A stretch of 64,000 nucleotides of DNA from NCBI RefSeq assembly GCF_000494755.1, contig NC_022657.1:3758001-3822000 (forward strand), read 5' to 3'. Source of the stretch: Amorphoplanes friuliensis DSM 7358. Lineage in GTDB: Bacteria; Actinomycetota; Actinomycetes; Mycobacteriales; Micromonosporaceae. Both the position numbers and the translations under genes were made by a program. This document shows positions 23,692 through 32,327 of the stretch, piece by piece; within the stretch, counting starts at the first letter, position 1; every line of letters starts with the position of its first letter. Under the pieces are notes generated by a model, which was given only the letters and a program-made list of their open reading frames with translations, was not told the origin of the DNA and ran no database searches.

Positions 23692-24495
23692 ATGACCACA
23701 ACTACCGCTCGGCGGACAGCGGCGGAGAGCAACCCGTTGACCAGCGCTCGTACCGCTGACAACGCCGGGGAACTTCTCGCCGCGATGGCGGCCCTGCCGG
23801 TGGATCACCCGTCGCGCCCCGCCGTGCGCGAACGTGCGATCGAGGCGTGGCTGCCGCTGGCCCGCCACCTGGCCAACCGCTACTCCGGTCGCGGCGAGCC
23901 CAACGACGACCTGCTCCAGACCGCAGTCGTCGGTCTGATCAAGGCGGTCGACAAGTTCGACCCGGACTACGGCACCGACTTCGCGGGGTACGCGATCCCG
24001 ACCGTCATCGGCGAGATCAAGCGGCACTTCCGCGACCGCACGTGGGCCATCCGGGTGCCGCGCCGCCTCCAGGAGCTCCGCCTGGCCATCACGGCCGCGA
24101 ACAGCACGCTCACCCACACCCTGGGCCGGTCGCCGACGGTCCCGGACATCGCCGCGCACCTCGACATCACCGAGGAAGAGGTCCTGGAGGGCCTCGAGGG
24201 CGCACGGGCCTACAACGCCACCTCCCTGTCGACCCCGGTCGGCAGCGAGGGCAGCAGTGAGCTCGGCGAGACCCTCGGCGGCGAGGACCACGGCTACGAA
24301 CTGGCCGAGGCCCGCATCGCCCTCGGGCCTGCGATGGCGTCGCTGGACGAGCGGGAGCAGAGGATCCTCACGCTGCGCTTCTACGGCAACCTCACGCAGA
24401 CCGAGATCGCGGAGCAGATCGGCATCTCCCAGATGCACGTCTCCCGCCTGATCAGCCGCGCCCTGGTCAAGCTGCGCGGCCAGCTGGACGGCTGA
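23692..24495 (+). CDS. SigB/SigF/SigG-family RNA polymerase sigma factor
   Basis: A 267-residue general-stress/sporulation-type sigma factor. Region 2 runs EAWLPLARHLANRYSGRGEPNDDLLQTAVVGLIKAVDKFDP with FAGYAIPTVIGEIKRHFRD. Region 3 holds RVPRRLQELRLAI and GRSPTVPDIAAHLDITEEEV. Region 4 is LDEREQRILTLRFYGNLTQTEIAEQIGISQMHVSRLI. ATG 23692 follows AGGGAG by 7 nt. Such factors are held by RsbW-like ATPases; the ATPase/STAS pair at 15.9-16.6 kb is a candidate partner, but so would others in the genome be. A strong terminator follows. Confidence 0.94.
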   Translation: MTTTTARRTAAESNPLTSARTADNAGELLAAMAALPVDHPSRPAVRERAIEAWLPLARHLANRYSGRGEPNDDLLQTAVVGLIKAVDKFDPDYGTDFAGYAIPTVIGEIKRHFRDRTWAIRVPRRLQELRLAITAANSTLTHTLGRSPTVPDIAAHLDITEEEVLEGLEGARAYNATSLSTPVGSEGSSELGETLGGEDHGYELAEARIALGPAMASLDEREQRILTLRFYGNLTQTEIAEQIGISQMHVSRLISRALVKLRGQLDG

Positions 24496-24522
24496 TCACC
24501 GCCCGTACCTCCCGGAAGACAC

Positions 24523-24557
24523 AAGAAGCGGCCCCCCGGCTCGGGGGACCGCTTCTT
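24523..24557. terminator. Strong bidirectional terminator hairpin
   Basis: AAGAAGCGG (24523-24531) pairs exactly with CCGCTTCTT (24549-24557), enclosing a second G/C stem (CCCCCCG with CGGGGG). It lies between convergent genes ending at 24495 and 24574 and ends in AAG/CTT runs on both sides, so it can serve both. Confidence 0.88.
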
Positions 24558-24573
24558 CGTGCGTGATGCGGTG

Positions 24574-26484
24574 TTACGGAACTGCCGGGTAGTCCACGAC
24601 GTAGACCGGCGCACCGGTGTTGCTGTTGTCCGCCGGGCCGCCCACGCCGTTGACGACGTGGTCGATGGTGCCGGCGCTGAGGTTGACCGTCATGATGTGG
24701 TGGAGCTTCACACCCGGGCGGTTCGGGACCTCGAAGCCGTTCTCGGTGTGGATCTCCGGGTTGTTCTGGTTGAAGACGTAGACACCCGCGCCGTACAGCG
24801 TGTGGTTGCGGACCTTGTTACCGACCTTGTAGCCGGCCCAGCCCTGCGTGCCGTTGTCGTTCATCCAGTCCGCCTGCGTCGGCGGGTCGTACGGGAGCTC
24901 GTTCTGGTAGAGCACCGTCGTGCCGTTGTTGCCGTTCCAGATGGTGTTGTACTCCTGGAAGTGCTCGACGAACAGGCCCGTCGCGGTCACGTTGTCACCG
25001 TTGATCACGGCGCCGTTGCGACCGATGTTGGTACGCCACCGCTCGTTGTCACCGTTCACGCCACCGGTGAAGCCCTCGACGCCGTGGTCCGCGCGCCACA
25101 CCCAGGTGTGGTCGATGAGCACGTTGTCGCTGTTGACCTCGAGCGCCACGTCGGTCTTGCCGATGTGCGGCCCGCCGACCCGGAAGTAGACGTCGGACAG
25201 CGTCGTCGGGTTGCTCGCCGAGCTGATGCCGAGGCCGTTCTTGTTGCCGACCTGCAGCAGCGTCTTCGACTCCTTGGTGCCGGCGTCGATGGTCACACCC
25301 GCGATCACCACGCCGGGCACGTCCGCCACCTTCAGCGGGGTCGAGCCCTTGACGGCGGTCAGGGTCGCGTGACCGATGCCGAGCACCACCTGGTTGGGGC
25401 GCCAGACGTTGATGCTGCTGGCGATGTCGTAGACACCGGGGGTCAGCAGCAGGTTCTTGCCCAGCGCCAGGTTGGCGTTGATGAGCCAGACCGGGTCCGA
25501 CGGCTTCGCGACGAAGAAGTCGCTCAGCGGCAGCGTACGACCCGGGGTGAGACCGTTCGCGAACGACGTGCCGGACGAGTTCTTCTGCGCGGAGGGTACG
25601 CGGACGTTGTACTTGCCCTTGGCGTCGACGAACAGGTACGGCTTCTCCCGGCTGACCGGGGTCTTGTCCAGCGTCGTGTACGGCGGGGTCGGGAAGCCGG
25701 CCTCGGCCGGTGCACCCTCGACGCCGGAGAACACCTGGTTCCACACGCCGTTGGACCAGCTGGTGACCTTGCTGTTCCGGGTCAGCCACTGCTGCTGCGA
25801 GCCGCTGACCACGTCGGGCATGTTCGAGTCGGCGATGAAGCCACCGCTCGCGTACTGCGGGCCCGCGGTGCAGTAGTCCATCAGCGACAGGTTGCCGCCG
25901 CTGATGTCGAGCCGGCGCAGCGACACGGCCTGCGACACGGCCCAGAAGTTCGCCGAGGCGCGGCAGCCGTCCTGACCCGCCCCGTTGACCTTGATCGACA
26001 GGTTGGAGAGCGTCCGCCAGAAGTTGACGAGCGCCAGGCAGTTGCTGGTGCCACCGTCGGCGAGGCAGCGGTTGTAGACCTCCACCTTGCCGTTGATGAC
26101 AACGTCGCTGGGGGAGGCGCCGAGACCGGAGATCTCGGTGTAGTAGCCCACCTTGATCTGCAGCGGCTGCTCGGCCGTGCCGTAGGTGCCGGGCTTGAAC
26201 AGGAACGCGTAGCGCTCGGTGCCCATCTCGTTGTCGACCTGCCGCGCGTTCGTGGCGTCGAGCGTCGCCTGGATCTGGCTGACCGGCATGCTCGGGTCGA
26301 AGACGGTGACGTTGGCCCCGAGGTTCGCCCCGGACGTCGTTCCCGGACGCGGGGCGGCCTCGGCGGCGGTCGAGGTGACCGTGCCGATGGTCGTGACCGC
26401 GAGAACAACAGCAAGGGTGCGGGCGAGGTGCCGGCGATATGTCCGGGGCCCGGCGAGACGTCCGCCGGTGGGGCGTGTCGTCAT
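24574..26484 (-). CDS. Secreted right-handed beta-helix protein
   Basis: A 636-residue exported protein from ATG 26484. The signal runs through RRHLARTLAVVLAVTTIGTVTSTAAEAAPR. The mature protein is rich in strand-turn patterns of a pectate-lyase-type beta helix: VTVFDPSMPVSQIQATLDA, FLFKPGTYGT, ISGLGASPSDVVINGKVEVYN, then VLIDHTWVWRADHGVEGF. Streptomyces homologues are often labelled adenylyl cyclase, which the sequence does not support: no cyclase motif is present. Action on cell-wall or plant glucan is likelier. It is divergent from a LacI regulator. Confidence 0.75.
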   Translation of the reverse strand: MTTRPTGGRLAGPRTYRRHLARTLAVVLAVTTIGTVTSTAAEAAPRPGTTSGANLGANVTVFDPSMPVSQIQATLDATNARQVDNEMGTERYAFLFKPGTYGTAEQPLQIKVGYYTEISGLGASPSDVVINGKVEVYNRCLADGGTSNCLALVNFWRTLSNLSIKVNGAGQDGCRASANFWAVSQAVSLRRLDISGGNLSLMDYCTAGPQYASGGFIADSNMPDVVSGSQQQWLTRNSKVTSWSNGVWNQVFSGVEGAPAEAGFPTPPYTTLDKTPVSREKPYLFVDAKGKYNVRVPSAQKNSSGTSFANGLTPGRTLPLSDFFVAKPSDPVWLINANLALGKNLLLTPGVYDIASSINVWRPNQVVLGIGHATLTAVKGSTPLKVADVPGVVIAGVTIDAGTKESKTLLQVGNKNGLGISSASNPTTLSDVYFRVGGPHIGKTDVALEVNSDNVLIDHTWVWRADHGVEGFTGGVNGDNERWRTNIGRNGAVINGDNVTATGLFVEHFQEYNTIWNGNNGTTVLYQNELPYDPPTQADWMNDNGTQGWAGYKVGNKVRNHTLYGAGVYVFNQNNPEIHTENGFEVPNRPGVKLHHIMTVNLSAGTIDHVVNGVGGPADNSNTGAPVYVVDYPAVP

Positions 26485-26620
26485 GCGGTGAGGTCCTTTC
26501 CGTAACAGGGTTGCAATGAACCAGGTCACAGGAAGCGATAGACGAAGCCGCATGTCAAGCGGAGATTCGGTGCCCGGGGGCGGCAATCACCCCTTGATCA
26601 GGACAACTCGCCTGAGTTCC

Positions 26621-26632
26621 GGAACCGGTTAC
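26621..26632. promoter_or_regulatory. Possible LacI-family operator
   Basis: GGAACCGGTTAC holds the perfect palindrome AACCGGTT with a central CG, the usual form of LacI/GalR operators. It lies in the 249-nt gap between the divergent beta-helix gene (start 26484) and the LacI gene (start 26734), so that regulator is the natural binder. Confidence 0.5.
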
Positions 26633-26733
26633 GTACGAACGGGCCATACGGCGAGGGCGCGCGCACCCTGCGCCGACCTCGCGTAGCGCGACGGGGATAG
26701 GTTGTTCCTCAGCGCAGCGGACGGAGGACAGCG

Positions 26734-27744
26734 ATGACGGCGGAGCGGACCCGGGCCACCGGACGCCCGACGCTCGACCAGGTCGCGCTCCGGGCCGGTG
26801 TCGGGCGCGGGACGGTCTCCCGCGTGGTGAACGGCTCGGCGCAGGTCAGTCCCGGTGCCCGCGCGGCGGTCGAGGACGCGATCGCCGAGCTCGGCTACGT
26901 CCCGAACAGGGCCGCGCGCACGCTCGTGACACAGCGGACCGACTCGATCGCGCTGGTCATCTTCGAGTCGGGGGAGCGGTTCTTCGCCGAACCGTTCTTC
27001 GGCCGGATCGTGCAGTCCATCTCGTCCGGCCTCGTCGACCGCGGCCTCCAGATGGTCCTGATGATCTCGCAGTCGCCGCAGGAGCGCGAACGCCTCGAGG
27101 GCTACCTGACCCGCCAGCACGTCGACGGCGCGCTGCTGCTCTCGCTGCACGGCAACGACAACCTGATGGCCACCCTCGAGCAGCGCGGTGTCGCCACGGT
27201 CCGGGCCGGGCGTCCCACCCACGCCGACGCGGGCACCTTCGTCGACGCCGACAATCGTGGCGGCGCCCGCGAGGCCACCGGTTATCTCGCCCAGCTGGGC
27301 CGCCGCCGGATCGCGACCATCACCGGCCCGCTCGACATGGCCGCGGGCATCGCCCGCCTGGACGGATACCGCGACGTCGTCGGCGAGGGCATCGTCGCGA
27401 ACGGCGACTTCAGCGAGGAGAGCGGCGCGGCGGCCATGCAGTGGCTCCTCGACCGGCACCCCGGCGTCGACGCGGTCTTCGCCGCCTCCGACATGATGGC
27501 GGCGGGCGCCCTGCGGGTGATGCGCCAGCGCGGGCTCTCCGCGCCCCGGGACATCGCGGTGGTCGGCTTCGACAACTCCGTGATCGCCCGGCACACCGAC
27601 CCGCCGCTGAGCAGCGTGCACCAGCCGATCGAGGAGATGGGCCAGGAGATGGTCCGTCTCCTGCTCGCCAAGATCGACCACGAGGACGCCGGCGAGGGCG
27701 GGCTGGTCCTGAGCACCCGGCTGGTCCTCCGCGGCTCGGCCTGA
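26734..27744 (+). CDS. LacI-family transcriptional regulator
   Basis: A 336-residue repressor. The N-terminal helix-turn-helix is PTLDQVALRAGVGRGTVSRVV (residues ~12-32) with the hinge helix LVTQRTDSIALVIFE after ELGYVPNRAARTL. The periplasmic-binding-protein-like sensor part carries TDDNRGG-type FVDADNRGGAREATGYL, GYRDVVGE, VDAVFAASDMMAAGALRVMRQRG and VVGFDNSVIA, then the end PPLSSVHQPIEEMGQ. It senses a sugar of unknown identity. The nearest likely target is the divergent beta-helix gene and itself. Confidence 0.93.
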   Translation: MTAERTRATGRPTLDQVALRAGVGRGTVSRVVNGSAQVSPGARAAVEDAIAELGYVPNRAARTLVTQRTDSIALVIFESGERFFAEPFFGRIVQSISSGLVDRGLQMVLMISQSPQERERLEGYLTRQHVDGALLLSLHGNDNLMATLEQRGVATVRAGRPTHADAGTFVDADNRGGAREATGYLAQLGRRRIATITGPLDMAAGIARLDGYRDVVGEGIVANGDFSEESGAAAMQWLLDRHPGVDAVFAASDMMAAGALRVMRQRGLSAPRDIAVVGFDNSVIARHTDPPLSSVHQPIEEMGQEMVRLLLAKIDHEDAGEGGLVLSTRLVLRGSA

Positions 27745-27770
27745 CCTACCGTCGCCGGGCCCCGCGGTTC

Positions 27771-27847
27771 GCGCTCTGGGCCGCGTGCTCTGGGCCGCGC
27801 GCTTCGGGCCGCGCGCTTCGGGCCGCGCTTCGGGCTGCGCGCTTCCC
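27771..27847. repeat. Short 12-14-bp tandem repeats
   Basis: Six units of about 14 bp based on GCGCGCTTCGGGCC (two exact at 27797 and 27811, others with 1-3 changes). They fill most of the 127-nt gap between convergent genes and could form G/C-rich hairpins that stop transcription. Confidence 0.7.
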
Positions 27848-27871
27848 GCGAGAGCGAGGACGTGAGCGGGT

Positions 27872-29236
27872 TCAGCCCGTGGCGCGTTCGGCAGCGCGGG
27901 ACAGGTCGGCGAGGCGGGCCGAGAGCAGATCGGCGCGGGCTTCGTCGACGCTGCCCTCGTCGGTGCGTTCCTGGACCTTGCGCTGGAGCTCCTCCACCCT
28001 GACGCTGACGTCCGCCGCTTCGGCCCGGCCCAGCGGTTGCAGCAGGTTGAGCAGATCCTGCGCCACGTCCGGGCGGATCTGACCGCTCTCCCTGCCGGTC
28101 CGGACCGTCGCGCGTACCCGATCGATCGCATCGTCCACCCGCAGCGGCGCCGCGGCGGTGGGGGTGGGGGTGGGGGTGGCTCTTGCGGTGGGCGGGGCCG
28201 CCGGCCGGGTGCTCGCGGGCGCGGACCTGGGCGTGACGCCCGAGGGCGCGGCCGACGGTGCGGCTGACGGCGCCGTGGACGGTGCCGCGTCGATGCTCTG
28301 CCGGGACGAGCCCAGCGCGGCGAAGAGGGCGATCAGCGAGACCACCAGCGCGGCCAGCCCCGAGAAGAGCGCGACCCGCCGCTTCTTCCTCGGCGCAGGC
28401 GGCGCAGCGGGCGGGGTGAGGGCGGCCAGCTCACGACTGACGTGGGCCGCGGTCGGCCGCCGGTCCGGCTCCTCGCGCAGGCACAGCTCGACGAGCTCCC
28501 GGAAGGCGACCGGCAGCTCCGCCGGCAGGGACCGCGGCGGTGCGGTCCGGGCCGCGTCGAGCTCCTCCCAGGTGTCCACCGGGTACGGCGGATCCCCCGT
28601 GACCATCTCGTAGAGCAGCACACCCAGGCCGTACACGTCGGTGGCGGGTTCGGCGGGCTTGCCGTCGAGCCGTTCCGGGGCGACGTAGGCGGGGGTTCCG
28701 AAGGTCACGCCGGTCTCGTCGTCGTCGGGTTCACCGGTGGCGGCGCTGATGCCGAAGTCCAGGATCTTCACGCCCGTCGGCGTCAGCATCACGTTGCCCG
28801 GCTTGATGTCGCGGTGCACGACACCGTTGGCGTGGGCGGCGGTGAGGGCGTCCGCGACCGCGATGCCGATCCCCGCGGACTCCTGCCAGGACAGTGGTGA
28901 GCGGTCGAGCCGGGCGGCCAGCGACTCACCGGCCAGCAGTTCCATCACGACGAACGGCGCCATGAACCCTTCGGGCCGCATCGCCGCGTTGTAGTCGTGC
29001 ACGGCCGCGATGTTGGGGTGCGACAGCCGGGCCGCCATCCTGGCCTCTTTCCAGGCCAGGTGCAGGACGTCCGCGCGTGCCGGGTCGAGCCCGGAGGGCA
29101 GTTTGAGGGCGACGGGCCGGTCGAGCAGCTCGTCGTCGGCGTGCCAGATCTGCGCCATCCCGCCCGTTTCCAGGCGCGAGACCAGCCGGTAGCGGGATGC
29201 CATGAGGGTGCCTGCCGGTGGCCAGTCATCGCTCAT
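27872..29236 (-). CDS. Serine/threonine protein kinase, membrane-anchored
   Basis: A 454-residue Hanks-type kinase. ATG 29236 is chosen; an upstream codon adds 43 residues that do not look like kinase. Motifs: Lys45 in VALKL, catalytic loop HRDIKPGNV (Asp143), Mg loop LDFG (Asp160), and APE in YVAPERLDG. A membrane helix (FSGLAALVVSLIALFAAL) at ~291-308 leads to a long Ala/Pro/Thr-rich outer linker and a helical tail (VDDAIDRVRATVRTG...RRVEELQRKVQER-like). No PASTA domain. It phosphorylates unknown targets; the tail may sense an extracellular signal or dimerise the kinase. Confidence 0.93.
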   Translation of the reverse strand: MSDDWPPAGTLMASRYRLVSRLETGGMAQIWHADDELLDRPVALKLPSGLDPARADVLHLAWKEARMAARLSHPNIAAVHDYNAAMRPEGFMAPFVVMELLAGESLAARLDRSPLSWQESAGIGIAVADALTAAHANGVVHRDIKPGNVMLTPTGVKILDFGISAATGEPDDDETGVTFGTPAYVAPERLDGKPAEPATDVYGLGVLLYEMVTGDPPYPVDTWEELDAARTAPPRSLPAELPVAFRELVELCLREEPDRRPTAAHVSRELAALTPPAAPPAPRKKRRVALFSGLAALVVSLIALFAALGSSRQSIDAAPSTAPSAAPSAAPSGVTPRSAPASTRPAAPPTARATPTPTPTAAAPLRVDDAIDRVRATVRTGRESGQIRPDVAQDLLNLLQPLGRAEAADVSVRVEELQRKVQERTDEGSVDEARADLLSARLADLSRAAERATG

Positions 29237-29291
29237 CTCGGAACACTCGCCCAGCCGCGCACCGGTGTCAACCGGAGCATAGGGTCGCGGG

Positions 29292-30053
29292 GTGCTCGAG
29301 TTGTTCGCGATCTTCGCCGCGGGGTTCTGGGCCGGCATGATCAACGTGGTCGTGGGCTCCGGCACGCTGGTGACTTTCCCGACGCTCCTGCTGTTCGGCT
29401 ATCCGCCGCTGGTCGCCAACGTGTCGAACAACATCGGCCTGGTCGGTGGCGGCATCACCGGCACCTGGGGTTACCGCTCGGAGCTGGCCGGCCAGGGCGC
29501 ACGGCTGCGGCTGTTGCTGCCGGCCTCGGCCGCCGGAGGCATCACCGGTGCGCTGCTGCTCCTGGTCCTGCCCGTGGGCGCCTTCCGGGCGATCGTGCCG
29601 GTCCTGATCACGATCGGCCTGGTCATGGTCGTCGCCGGCCCGGCGATGCAGCGCCGCGCCGCCCGCCGCCGTGCGACCGGGGAGTCACCGGCCCGCCGGG
29701 TGGCCATCGTCGCCGGTGTGTTCCTGCTGGGCATCTACGGCGGCTACTTCGGCGCGGCCCAGGGTGTGCTGATCGTCGGTCTGCTCAGCGTGCTGACCAC
29801 GCAGTCGATCCAGTCCATCACCGGCCTGAAGAACCTGCTGACCACGGCCGTGAACGCCCTCGCCGCGATCACCTTCATGATCGTGTCGTGGGACTCGGTC
29901 GACTGGCGGGTGGTCGCGCTGATCGCCGCGGGCGCGACGCTGGGCGGACTGGCAGGGGCACGTTTCGGTCGCCGGCTGTCGCCCTTCCTGCTGCGCGGCT
30001 TGATCATCCTCATCGGCCTGATCGCGCTCGCCCGCCTGCTGTTCTTCAGCTGA
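29292..30053 (+). CDS. TSUP-family (TauE/SafE) transporter
   Basis: A 253-residue membrane protein with about eight spans and the TauE/SafE pattern: FAAGFWAGMINVVVGSGTLVTFPTLL near the start, YPPLVANVSNNIGLVGGG, then GIYGGYFGAAQGVLI and STQSI-like TTQSIQSITGLKNLLTTAVNALAA at the second repeat. The family moves sulfite, sulfoacetate or other organic anions. The start is GTG 29292, 55 nt from the divergent kinase gene. The substrate is not predictable. Confidence 0.9.
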   Translation: MLELFAIFAAGFWAGMINVVVGSGTLVTFPTLLLFGYPPLVANVSNNIGLVGGGITGTWGYRSELAGQGARLRLLLPASAAGGITGALLLLVLPVGAFRAIVPVLITIGLVMVVAGPAMQRRAARRRATGESPARRVAIVAGVFLLGIYGGYFGAAQGVLIVGLLSVLTTQSIQSITGLKNLLTTAVNALAAITFMIVSWDSVDWRVVALIAAGATLGGLAGARFGRRLSPFLLRGLIILIGLIALARLLFFS

Positions 30054-30076
30054 CGGCGACTCTTCAGCTGACGGCG
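30043..30076. repeat. 18-bp period direct repeat over a stop codon
   Basis: TCTTCAGCTGACGGCG occurs exactly at 30043-30058 and 30061-30076, period 18; a third partial copy (ATCAGCTGAACG) follows. The first copy spans the stop of the TSUP gene, so the repeat duplicates a stop codon just past the coding end. Probably slippage, without clear function. Confidence 0.7.
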
Positions 30077-30174
30077 GCCGACATCAGCTGAACGTGAGCG
30101 GCGATTTGCCCTATTTAGACCGGTTATTTGGATAGCGTGCGACCCGACCGTTATCCCTTCCGGAAGGTACCGCC

Positions 30175-30714
30175 ATGTCTGTCCGCCGCCGTTTCCTGTC
30201 CGCCGCGGTGACCGCCCTGCTCACCGCCGGCCTGCTGGCACCCGGCGCCGCCGCCGAGGCCGCCCCGCCCGGCCCGACCGACTTCCTCTCCGGGTTCCTG
30301 CTGATCAACACCAACAGCAGGAAGTGCCTGACGGTCGACGACGGTTCCAGCCTCGCCGTGCAGCGGCCCTGCCGCGACCAGCGGTCCCAGATGTGGCGGA
30401 TGCGGCTCGCCACCTGGACCGGTCTCTTCCAGATCCAGAACCTGCGCAGCGGCCGTTGCCTCACCATCGCGGCCGGCGGCAAGGACAACAACAACCGTGC
30501 CGTCCAGGCGCCCTGCGACGACGCGCAGTCCCGCCGCTGGCGGCTGCTCGACGCCCCGGGGGACACGTTCCTCATGCGCAACGCGAACAGCGGCCGCTGC
30601 CTGACGATCGCGGGCGGCGAGGTCGGCACCGGCGTCCCGGCGGTGCAGAACGACTGTGACGGTCACCGGTCGCGCCGCTGGTCGGGCGAGCTCATCGGCG
30701 GTAACCGCCCGTGA
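30175..30714 (+). CDS. Secreted ricin-type beta-trefoil lectin
   Basis: A 179-residue exported protein. The signal is MSVRRRFLSAAVTALLTAGL with an AAA cleavage region near residue 30. The rest is one beta-trefoil of three repeats, each with an L-I-N/Q-N-x-x-S-x-K/R-C-L start (LINTNSRKCLTVDD, IQNLRSGRCLTIA, MRNANSGRCLTIAG) and an SRRW or SQMW end. Such modules bind sugar residues. The gene ends in a GTGA overlap with the SGNH hydrolase gene, so the lectin probably targets that esterase or its substrate surface. GGAAGG lies before ATG 30175. Confidence 0.88.
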   Translation: MSVRRRFLSAAVTALLTAGLLAPGAAAEAAPPGPTDFLSGFLLINTNSRKCLTVDDGSSLAVQRPCRDQRSQMWRMRLATWTGLFQIQNLRSGRCLTIAAGGKDNNNRAVQAPCDDAQSRRWRLLDAPGDTFLMRNANSGRCLTIAGGEVGTGVPAVQNDCDGHRSRRWSGELIGGNRP

Positions 30715-32279
30715 GATCGGTGCGCTGCGCGGTGGCCGCCCTCGTGGTGGTCGCCCTGACGCTGGCCGGAGGACCACCCGCGCACGCCGACAACACCGCG
30801 GCGATGACTTTCCCGGCGGACGGCCGGCTGTCGATCGAGCTGATCGTGGCGGCCGGCAGTTACGAGCCGGACTTCCTGTCGTTCGTCGCCAACGATTACG
30901 ACGACACCCCGTTGTGTTCCGGCTCCTGCGGGAGCGGCGTGTGGGAATCGCCGTCCGAGCCGGCCGGGACACCCTTCGACATCGCCCTCGGCGAGCTCGA
31001 CGGTTCCTTCCAGCTGTCGGACGACCGGTACGCCCTGCAGCGGGACGGAACGACGGTGTGGACCTTCACGCGCCGCGCCGACAAGAGGAACTTCGCGTAC
31101 ACGGTCAGGCTCACGTTCCTGCCCGGCACCGGTCCGGGTCCCGGCAGCGGTGAACCCGCGCCGGCCAACCGGCCGCCGGTGTTCACCGAGGCGCCGCAGC
31201 AGGTCGACGGTGTCTTTCCGCAGCCGGGCAGCTTCCGGGTCGCGGCGCAGGACCCCGACGGCGGTCCGGTCACCGTGACCTGGTCGCAGTTGCCCCTGCA
31301 GCCGGTCAAGGTCGATTGTGTACGCTCGGCCGACGGCTCGGTGGCGACCTGCTCCACGACCGCGAGGTCGGGGCTGGACCACGCCGGCGAGATCACCTTC
31401 ACCGCGACCGATGCGCCCGGCGCCCGGGCCACGACGAAGGTCCTGGTCCGCCCGGCGAACTACGTGGCGCTCGGCGACTCGTTCTCCTCCGGCGAGGGTG
31501 CACCGCCGTTCGATGCGGGCACCGACACCAAGGCCGACAAGTGCCACCGCAGCAAGTTCGCGTGGGCACGCTATCTCGACATCGAGGCGCCGCTGGCCCT
31601 GAGCGGGCACTTCGCCTGCTCGGGTGCGCTGGCGACGAACGTCGTCCGGGACAGCTTCAAGACCGAGCGGCCGCAGACCGCGCAGTTGCGGAGTGTCGCG
31701 AACGTCCCGGAACTCGTCACCGTCTCGGTCGGCGGCAACGACGTCGGGTTCGGGGACATCATCCTCACCTGTTACCTGACGGGACTGGCCACCCGCGGCC
31801 GGGAGGTCGGCGCCGGGCCCTGCATCAACCGGGTCCGCCGAGCGAAGCAGGACATCGACCGGCTGCTTCCGGCGCGTCTGCCGGACGTCTACCGCAGCAT
31901 CGGCGCGCAGCTCACCGCCGGTGGTCGTGCCGGTCGGGTCCTGGTCGTCGGTTATCCCAACATCATGGCGACCGGTACGGCGTTCAAGGCGCACTGTCTC
32001 TGGCTGTCGGGCGGCGCGCGCGAGGCTCTGGTCGGGCTGGGCACCTACCTGGACACCCGCATCGCGCAGATCGTGGCCACGACCCGTACGAGCGGGGTCC
32101 CGGTCAGCTACGTCTCCACGCTGAACGTCCTGGCGGGGCACGAGCTGTGCACCGGTGATGCCTACGTCGAGGCGATCGTGCCCAACGGCGGGAAGACGCA
32201 GCTCTCCGGTCACCCGACCGCGGCCGGGCAGCAGAGGATGCGTGGCCGCGTGGATGCGGCCATCGCCGCGATGCGCTGA
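30711..32279 (+). CDS. Secreted SGNH/GDSL hydrolase
   Basis: A 522-residue exported esterase-type enzyme. The start is GTG 30711, overlapping the lectin stop. A signal (AVAALVVVALTLAGGPPAHA) leads to a beta-rich N-terminal region to ~245, with an Ig-like part (ANRPPVFTEAPQQVDGVFPQPGSFRVAAQDPDGGPVTVTW). The catalytic domain begins YVALGDSFSSGEGAPPF (Ser in GDS), with VSVGGNDVGFGD (Gly and Asn of the oxyanion) and the C-terminal SGHPTAAGQQRM (Asp/His block, His visible). It probably de-esterifies a polysaccharide or lipid outside the cell. Confidence 0.9.
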   Translation: MRSVRCAVAALVVVALTLAGGPPAHADNTAAMTFPADGRLSIELIVAAGSYEPDFLSFVANDYDDTPLCSGSCGSGVWESPSEPAGTPFDIALGELDGSFQLSDDRYALQRDGTTVWTFTRRADKRNFAYTVRLTFLPGTGPGPGSGEPAPANRPPVFTEAPQQVDGVFPQPGSFRVAAQDPDGGPVTVTWSQLPLQPVKVDCVRSADGSVATCSTTARSGLDHAGEITFTATDAPGARATTKVLVRPANYVALGDSFSSGEGAPPFDAGTDTKADKCHRSKFAWARYLDIEAPLALSGHFACSGALATNVVRDSFKTERPQTAQLRSVANVPELVTVSVGGNDVGFGDIILTCYLTGLATRGREVGAGPCINRVRRAKQDIDRLLPARLPDVYRSIGAQLTAGGRAGRVLVVGYPNIMATGTAFKAHCLWLSGGAREALVGLGTYLDTRIAQIVATTRTSGVPVSYVSTLNVLAGHELCTGDAYVEAIVPNGGKTQLSGHPTAAGQQRMRGRVDAAIAAMR

Positions 32280-32287
32280 CGGAACAG

Positions 32288-32320
32288 CGCGGGAGGGGAC
32301 GGCAGCCGTCCCCTCCCGCG
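32288..32320. terminator. Strong bidirectional terminator hairpin
   Basis: CGCGGGAGGGGACGGC (32288-32303) is the exact reverse complement of 32305-32320, giving up to 14 G/C-rich pairs with a tight loop. It fills the 48-nt gap between convergent genes ending at 32279 and 32328. Confidence 0.9.
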
Positions 32321-32327
32321 TGGTGCA

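Noticed and set aside
24574..26484. Adenylyl cyclase
   Set aside because: Homologues carry that label, but no cyclase catalytic motif is present; the sequence reads as an exported beta helix.
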